From contig NC_045129.1 in NCBI RefSeq assembly GCF_007655135.1, forward strand, positions 16,528,274 to 16,592,273: DNA of 64,000 nucleotides, written 5' to 3'. The stretch is from Punica granatum (lineage: Eukaryota > Streptophyta > Magnoliopsida > Myrtales > Lythraceae). The notes below the pieces were generated by a model. The model made no database searches and was not told where the DNA came from. It saw only the letters and a program-made list of their open reading frames with translations. The position numbers and the translations under genes were made by a program. Shown one piece after another: positions 57,491 to 64,000 of this stretch (within the stretch, counting starts at the first letter, position 1; each line of letters begins with the position of its first letter).

Positions 57491-58045
57491 CTGGCACAAG
57501 TCGGGTCGGAAGTCGCCACGGAGGCTCCCGATGGAGTTTTGAGGCAAGGTCAGTGGCTCCTGACTCCTAACTGACCCCCGGAGGTGACTGTGGTGGTCGT
57601 TTGGTCCCAGAGTTATCGGGTCGACCCGTACAGCCCTGCAAAGATCACGGAAAACAGAGCACGTCTGGAAATTCGGACCCGTCTGGCACCAGTCGGGTCG
57701 GACGTCGCCACGGAGGCTCCCGATGGACTTTTGAGGCAAGGTCAGCGGCTCCTGACTCCTAACTGACCCCCGGAGGTGACTGTGGTGGTCGTTTGGTCCC
57801 AGAGTTATCGCGTCGACCCGTACAGCCCTGCAAAGATCACGGAAAACAGAGCATGTCTGGAAATTCGGACCTGTCTGGCACCAGTCGGGTCGGACGTTGC
57901 TACGGAGGCTCCCGATGGAATGTTTGAGCAAGGCCAACGGCTCCCGACTGCTAACTCACCTCTAGAGGTGGCTGTGGTGGTCGTTTTCCGAAAAGAGTCT
58001 CGGATCGACCCGATCTGCAAGAAAACCGCACAATCAGTCAGAAAT
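57491..58045 (-). repeat. 192-bp tandem repeat in the LTR leader, 2.9 copies
   Basis: CTGGCACNAGTCGGGTCGGA starts units at 57491, 57683 and 57875. Because 192 is a multiple of three, a 160-codon minus frame (57455-57937) stays open with a 64-residue repeat. Related, more diverged units are at 63793 and 63974 in the LTR at the right edge. Confidence 0.88.
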
Positions 58046-58527
58046 TTCGACCCGACTGGGCAGTCGGGCTGTTTCTTCTTCCTGGGGTTAAACCGACGGG
58101 TTTTCTTGGATTTCTTGACTCCTTGACACCCTAGGGTTGTGTGGGGAGGTGTTTGATGGGTTTTGGTAGCTCAAACCGACTTGGAAAGGCTTGAAACCCG
58201 GTTTGACATTTTTTACCCGAGAAGGACCAAATCTGTCCAGATTTTGTTCAAGGCTGGTTCTATGGCTTAGAGGCTTCAAACTTAAAATCTAAGTTCAGAA
58301 ATGGATAGAGGGGGTCAAAAACATGTGGGATATGAAGTTTGGTAAAGTTTGGATTTAAGCCGGGATGGATTCCGACTTAAGACTTTGCCCGGTTTTGCTT
58401 GGTTTTGCTTGCTGGAAATGGCTGGAGCTTGCTGCGGTTTGCTATGGAGTTTGAGAGCTTTTGAAGAGTGAGAAATGCTAGAGAGAGAGTGCTTGAAGGT
58501 GTATCCTTAAGTTAATGACTTAGAAAG

Positions 58528-58535
58528 TATATATA
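58528..58535 (-). promoter_or_regulatory. LTR TATA box (LARD-like element)
   Basis: TATATATA on the minus strand, preceded by TAGCC as in the CCTATATATT phrase of the plus-strand LTRs. It is absent from the other LTR because of the 1756-base deletion. Confidence 0.55.
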
Positions 58536-60157
58536 GGCTATGCTTAAGTGCAATTAAGTGAAGAAAAGTGCAATTAAGGGGCATGGATTAGGAGATCCGA
58601 ATTTGTTTAATGAAGGAAGAAGATATTCTTGCAAGTGGCATTGATGGAGAAGAGATAAAACATTAATGAGCATTGATGGGGAGTTGGAGTGCAAGAATGA
58701 AACACTTAGATATTTTAGGGGATAAGTGTGCAAGTTATCTTCTTATCTTCATGGAGATGAAGAAGACAAAGGAGAGGACACCTAGGGCAAGGATGGGGCG
58801 GCTAGGCCTAATCCGTGGGTCCTACGGCCGAAGATGAGAAACCGGGAGAAAGCTCGGGTCTCGATTGGTCGTGCATTCGAAGTTCGTGGTTCAAATTGAA
58901 CGCTGAATTGTCGACATGCGCGAGAAAACGGGTTTAATGAGCCCGAGATTGGCATTTTTCATGGAGAAATGCCTCGGAAGCGTACGAGGCTCGGAAGCCG
59001 ATTTTGCTCATTGCAGGTGACCAGAGCGAAGTTGTCCGCTTCTGACAGCATATCTTGTGTCTGCATCTCACGTTGGTCATTTTGACATAAATTGTCAGAC
59101 AACGTGAACAATTATCCCTTAAGCCGGTAATGCTAACGTGGGGCCGGAGACGTCCTAGAAGGCCGAAACTGGATTTCTCAGGATGATTTCTGAGTTGCTT
59201 GGGCACTCCGGAGATTACTGTAATCTCTGTTTGTCGAGATCAAACCTCCAAGGACTTGAAAAGTGTATCTGAGACCTCTAAAGCACTGCTCGGGAGGTCT
59301 AGGTGAGTCGTGTGATTTATTCCGGCGATTCCACATCGAGCCTTGAGAAGGCTAGCATTGTGTAACGTAAGCATTCGGCGTCAAATTTCCCCAAAGAGGA
59401 CCTCCGGATATGGATTTCCACTGAAAATGGTCATTTCCGCTCCTCGGAGGTTACTCGGGAAACCGTGAAGGGTTTTGCCGTCTGTTTTGCCCAATTGTGA
59501 ATGTCTGCTAGAGTTTTCTGGGCAATGCGGTATGAACTTCGTTTGCCGTAATTCCATCAGACCATTCTCCGGCTATGCTCTTCTGAAGAGGGGTATGCTT
59601 ATTTTGCCGTTCGGAAGTCATTTGAAGTGTCTGTGTGACTTCCAAGAGACAATCTGAAGCATTGTTCATGCTCTGTGTGTTGATGGGACATGGCCGCGTC
59701 TGATATTTGGAATTAACTTTTCTCCAGGAAACCGGCATTTTTGGACTTCCACTGAAAAGTTGTCTGTATACAGAAAGTTGTTCTGTATAGAGCAGATGAT
59801 TTGCAAAATGCCTTTGGGGACACTTTTCATCTATTTGGCATTGATGTGGATTTTTGGAGTCCAATATTTACTATCTTCCGACGACCGAGCGAACTATCGG
59901 AAAATAGTACCGTCCGTGTAGTACACTGAAAATGCCGGTTTTGGACATTGTTGAGCTCTCTGGTCGCTCTGTTGCCCTTTGGTGACCCGTAGAGTCCTTC
60001 TGTCATGTCCATGGGTCATTTGCTCAATTTTGCCAACTTGAGGATGAATAGTAATTTCTTGCTCTGTCGAGCCGTTTTCTGTGTTCTGCTCAAGTCGTGG
60101 CTTGGATCATTGCTAATATCGTTGTTTGGAGTGGTGAGCCAAAATGGGGTGCTGACA

Positions 60158-60705
60158 ATATCAATTATGAGATCGAGAAAGAGGAGGAGCCTAATGCTGA
60201 AGCTAATCGATTCTATGAACTACTTGAGAAGTACAACAAGTCACTATATCCAGGATGCAAACAGTCTGCGTTGTCTGTTGCTGTGCGAATAATGAGCATT
60301 AAAAGTGACTGGATTTTGCCACATAATGCCATTGATGAGTTGTTCAAGCTGTTAGGTGAGATAGTTTCCGGAGAACACAGTCTTTCAAAGGATTATTATG
60401 AGGCGAAAAAAATTGTGTCGAAACTTGGTTTGGTAAAATACAAGATAGATTGTTGTAAGAACGGATGCATGTTGTACTACAAGAACGAAGCCAAGGTGAC
60501 AGCTTTCAACTTTTATGGCTCATCTCAGTATATGGAACGGTTCGCCAGGGCGTGGGATAGTTGCAAGCGTGTTCCTGTTAAGAGAATGCACTACTTGCCC
60601 ATCATTCCCAGGTTTCAACGGCTTTTCGCATCAATGAGTTCAGCGTCTCACATGACATGGCACTACGAGAATAGGAGAGAAGATGGGGTTATGTGTCATC
60701 CTTCA
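60158..60705 (+). pseudogene. CACTA TNP2 transposase domain, truncated
   Basis: One open frame reads through 180 residues of the TNP2 domain: ANRFYELLEKYNKSLYPGC, KDYYEAKKIVSKLGL, KIDCCKNGCMLYYKNEAK, then RMHYLPIIPRFQRLFASMSS and MTWHYENRREDGVMCHPS. This fits the start of the plant CACTA transposase. In the family a C-x-x-C pair follows the CMLY segment (usually C-P-x-C-G-x-S-R); here the two positions are F and Y (FNFYGSSQY), each one base change from cysteine. The frame is cut at 60706 by an LTR element. Confidence 0.85.
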
Positions 60706-63700
60706 TGTGCGCACTTGAATTTTAATCTCGTCGGGGCACGCAATGCGCGAACCTATGCAATGCGGTTCGGGAGTGTCCACCTTCCCGGGGACACGCAACG
60801 AACGCACATGAGAATGAATCGCCACCTGCCAATTTACGACCGGAGGTCGAGGGCCGGTAAGTTACCCGAGTCTACTGGTATGGGATGCAACTAGTATGCT
60901 AAGGCAATGGTAGTACGGAACCGGAAATTCCTAATTCGGGGATTCTATTACGTGCGGGCCTATATCCCGTACGCCCTTTCGGTACTCTAGTTTGCTAGGC
61001 TTGCCGTTTATTATTTATTTACCGCATGGATTAGGTTGTATTCTCCTTGCCCGTTTTGACACCGTAAAACCGATGAATTGATCGATTCAAATCAAGAATC
61101 CGAAAGGGAAGTTGTGCATCGAAGAAACGGTTCGCTATCCTAGCTACGATTCGTCGAACCATGGTGGTTGATTCCCCGCGCGAACCGAAACCACGAGATG
61201 TTAAATCTACTTGCCTTCTGGATAAATGAATCGACTCGATCAGTTTTGCACTCAGACCTCTTGCTCACCGACCAGGGATCCTTACAATGAATGAAGGAAT
61301 ACACAAATAAATGTCCTCACAATGTGCTCTCGAATAATTACAAAATAAAACTGAATAAAATACATGGATCCCGATCGGTTCGTGTTGGGCCAATATGCCT
61401 CTCGGCTCGCCGTGCGTTTTGTGAATGATCGAAAAATAAATTAAAACAACGCGGGCTCAAGGAGCCGGGGATCGGGTCCGATCGGATCGATGGTAGGCGA
61501 GAGAATGGATTGACTCTCATGATAACTGTTGGAGCCGTCGAGCTCCCGGGTGATGCCTAACGGCGATTCACATACCCGATCCGAGTTATCTTCTGCATAG
61601 ACCGTACTCGGAGCAAGGTAGTGACTCGGGGCTAGACCCCATTCCGTACTTGGGTGGCGCGCACTCGGTGTGCATGGGGGTATTGGACCCCGTGATCGAT
61701 GGTTTGGGACGTTGGACCCCGTGCAATGCGTAACCTATGGGCTCGGACCTGAACCGCAACAAATCAGCAAATAACAATGGAAAACGGAACAAAACTGATA
61801 AAAACATATGAAAACAGACAAATACAAACAAACTGTTTATTATGCCAAGTTTCCGTGATTTAGCCAATTATTAACCAGGGTTAGTTGGCAAACAATTTCC
61901 CTATCCTAGGCAAGTAGATGAACGTGCTAGAATGCAGTTCTAGGTCGACTAGGTGTGTAGGTCGATTTTAGAATTTGTTCTGTATAATGACACTGCGGTT
62001 TCACTGAACATGTCAAACTCGTGTTTTAACTCTAGATTTGGAACATAGAGTTCCACCTAACAATTGTCTAATGTTTGGTTAAGTCGAATGAACGATTATT
62101 CCGATTTTGCATGTCTTATGACAGAGAACAGTTCTAACTACCCGAATCTATGGTAGGATGACAGAAACACTGAAAACGGATGAAGAGAGCTATGCAAATG
62201 ACACTTGCACCCGAACGGGCTGCCCGTCTCCGACCGTGAATCGAAGTGTTTCTGTCATTCTAATGTTTGAGGAGTCGGCGATTCACAAAACAACGGTTAT
62301 GCCCTTGATCCGTAAAAAGTATAGAGTGTATGTGTGAAATTGAGATCGCGTGACACGAAACGGTCTAAAGAAGACTCGTATATCTCGACTTGAGCCACCT
62401 CAAATCGGGCTCGAACTCGAGTAAAGGTACATAAGTGTTCTCTAGATGCATAAGCTATGCATGTTACGCGTCTAGGTGCTTTGAAATTGTTGGTTTTAAA
62501 AGGGCATTTCCGATGGTTTGTGACCCGTCGACACGATTACAAATTAACATCCGATTCGTGCGATTTATTTTAGGTCGAATGAAGCGTCTCGTTTTCCTAT
62601 GTGTGGAATTATTAGTGATTATGGCCTCGAGCCTTGAGAATTACGAGTTAACGGAATAGATTCATGAACGGGAACCAAAACGGGTAATTGAGGGGCCGAA
62701 GTGGTTTCTGATACTCAAATCCATGCATAATACTTACACTAACGTGCTTACATGCCATCTATTGCATAATTAACAACGAAACAATAAATCCAATTACAAC
62801 CAACTCGAGAAACGAAATTCATCGAGGTAAAGAGGTCACCCTTGACCCGAATAAGGTCAAAGAGCTCTCGGTCCTCTCCCCTGAAGGATGGCCGTGAGCC
62901 TCATTGACCCATTCCGGGTTTTAGACGATCTCTTTAACCTAATTTCATTACTTCTCGCATGCATAAGACATTAAACACGACAATAGCATGCATATTAAGA
63001 AGAAGGTGCCGCCATGATCATGGGAAGACACATACAAGCATACAAGCATGGACAAACGCGATATTTACGGAATCGATAAAACGTCACCGACTCATGGGAA
63101 GCGAAAAAGTGTAAAAAAACTTGGGAAACGACTTAAGTCGAGGAAAGGAGGCCATCCAAGGCCCGAGGAAGCCAAGAGGGGCTCTCGGCCACCTCCCTTG
63201 GGGTGCGACCGAGAGGCTCCTTTGGCTTGCCCGAGCCAACACAGCCTCCTCGACTTCGATTCAAGCCTTTTCCCGACAAGCTAGCACTTTATACGATGAA
63301 GACATGTAAAATGTGGCATAAAAATGCATAAAAAATGTAAACTTGCATGCAAATCGGTCATGGACCGCCTTATTACCCAACAAATGCAAAGAAAATGTAA
63401 AAGTCCTAACTTTTCTAAGTCGAGAATGATTATACCTAGCCCCGGGATGCCGGAAAAGTCAAGGAAAGTAGAAAAAATGGGTTCGGGAAGTTGGTTCTGC
63501 CCCCCGGAACGAACAGACCCGAATCGGTGAAGTCGGGTCGGCTGGCAAACCCGACTGGCAGTCCAACTTGTCGGGGCTATACCGGTTGATCAGGGTGGCT
63601 TTTTCGTGCGGGGTCGGTTGCTTTGGATTCCCAAGAGAGTAAGGATCATGCCTACGTTGGTTTCGTGAAGATTGCAAGAGTAGATTTTCCAAAAATCAAA

Positions 63701-64000
63701 AGCAAAGTCGAATCAGTAAAAAATGACAGACCCAGTCGGGGCAAAACAGACCCGACTAGCACACGATAAAAAAAAAAGGATCTACAAGTGGCTCCCGGTG
63801 GTCTTTTGATGCAAGGTCAGTGGATCCCGACTCCTAAGAAGCCCCCGGAGGTGGCTGTGGTGGTCGTTTTCAAGAAGTGACTCAGATCGACCTGATCTGG
63901 AAGAAAAGTTAATAAATGTAAAAAATGGACAGACCCGACTAGGCAGGTTGGAAAGAAACGGCTCTCCCGGGGGATCCCGGTGGTATTTTGCTGCAAGGTC
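60706..64000 (-). mobile_element. Subfamily B LTR (partial, continues past right edge)
   Basis: It starts TGTGCGCAC (reverse of the GGGTGCGCACA end) and shares, in reverse order, the blocks of the solo LTR at 8399-16089. Hairpin 1 is at 60952-60972 with one mismatch, and hairpin 2 (CGACC/GGTCG, 3-base loop) near 60838-60850. The AGGTATAA motif is at about 63435. The 5 bases before it, cttca, are the probable target copy; the partner is outside the window. No gene is recognised. Confidence 0.85.

Larger units (their letters stand above)
44761..60157 (-). mobile_element. Non-autonomous Tat-like LTR element (LARD-like), 15.4 kb
   Basis: Both termini match those of the composite element at 16406: TGTCAGCACCCC (read in reverse at 60157) and GGGTCCGTACA (in reverse at 44761). 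The flanks are identical, atatc at 44756-44760 and 60158-60162. LTRs are 44761-48501 (3741 bp, deleted) and 54666-60157 (5492 bp). The 6.16-kb interior has a primer-binding site and a polypurine tract but no gag, protease, RT, RNase H or integrase that I can recognise; it consists largely of tandem repeats. It would need enzymes from a relative such as the ancestor of the composite element. Confidence 0.9.
54666..60157 (-). repeat. 5' LTR of the LARD-like element (complete, 5492 bp)
   Basis: This is the full-length minus-strand LTR. TATA box at 58528-58535, 192-bp repeats at 57491-58045, AGGTATGG motif at about 57358, AGGG modules near 55430-55505, hairpin 1 at 54921-54941 and hairpin 2 at 54802-54815. 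Confidence 0.9.
43550..60705 (+). mobile_element. CACTA (En/Spm) transposon, split by two LTR insertions
   Basis: The left terminus is CACTACAGGAATTTCGCC at 43550, followed by subterminal motifs. Coding sequence for the TNP2-type transposase is at 44339-44760 and 60163-60705. The piece between them is the 15.4-kb LTR element 44761-60157 plus one atatc target copy. At 60706 another LTR element starts, so the right part and right terminus are not in the window. Confidence 0.85.

Noticed and set aside
60706..60894. C-terminal extension of the TNP2 frame
   Set aside because: The sequence after 60705 is the reversed end of an LTR, so the reading frame there is accidental.

Overview
The window is plant nuclear DNA, most likely from a eudicot (inferred from element families; I cannot name the species). 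It is a graveyard of nested transposable elements and I see no intact host protein-coding gene. The evidence is plant-specific: Tat/Ogre-type Ty3/gypsy elements with LTRs of about 5 kb, a Ty1/copia element, a CACTA (En/Spm) transposon with a TNP2 transposase, PIF/Harbinger-like insertions with TTTGGTT ends, and one broken BURP-domain (RD22-type) gene.

Layout. 1-3813: 3' part of a long LTR (subfamily B, plus strand). 3814-8398: host DNA holding the BURP pseudogene (5347-8019) with its promoter, then a small MITE (8020-8253). 8399-16089: complete solo LTR of subfamily B (TSD ctttt) carrying a 2.4-kb PIF-like insertion (12682-15130). 16406-33927: composite Tat/Ogre element on the plus strand with three LTR copies, bounded by a perfect 5-bp TSD (ccatg). 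It holds the only sizeable Ty3/gypsy pol remnant: G-patch-like region, intron, RT, two RNases H and integrase, broken by several stops and frameshifts. 34352-42817: Ty1/copia element on the minus strand (TSD aaaag), split by a 2.8-kb non-autonomous LTR element at 37457-40251 (TSD gatgg). 43119-60705: a tandem arrangement of a mini-CACTA and a large CACTA transposon. The transposase region of the large one is split by a 15.4-kb minus-strand Tat-like element whose interior is almost all tandem repeats (44761-60157, TSD atatc). It is then cut again at 60706 by another subfamily B LTR that runs off the right edge.

Order of events. The CACTA element was there before the two Tat-like insertions that break its transposase, and the copia element was there before the small element inside it. 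The two LTRs of the 44761-60157 element are nearly identical outside one deletion, so it looks recent. The LTRs of the 16406-33927 composite are clearly diverged.

What deserves attention. All eight LTR copies visible here, from two subfamilies with different termini, keep two short hairpins just before the LTR 3' end. One of them shows paired, compensatory base changes between copies, which points to a selected RNA structure in the U5/leader part of the transcript. The same LTRs keep a splice-donor-like AGGTA motif several hundred bases after the TATA box. The pol region has an intron of the kind described for Ogre elements, and removing it restores the reading frame exactly. No CRISPR array, rRNA or tRNA gene was seen.
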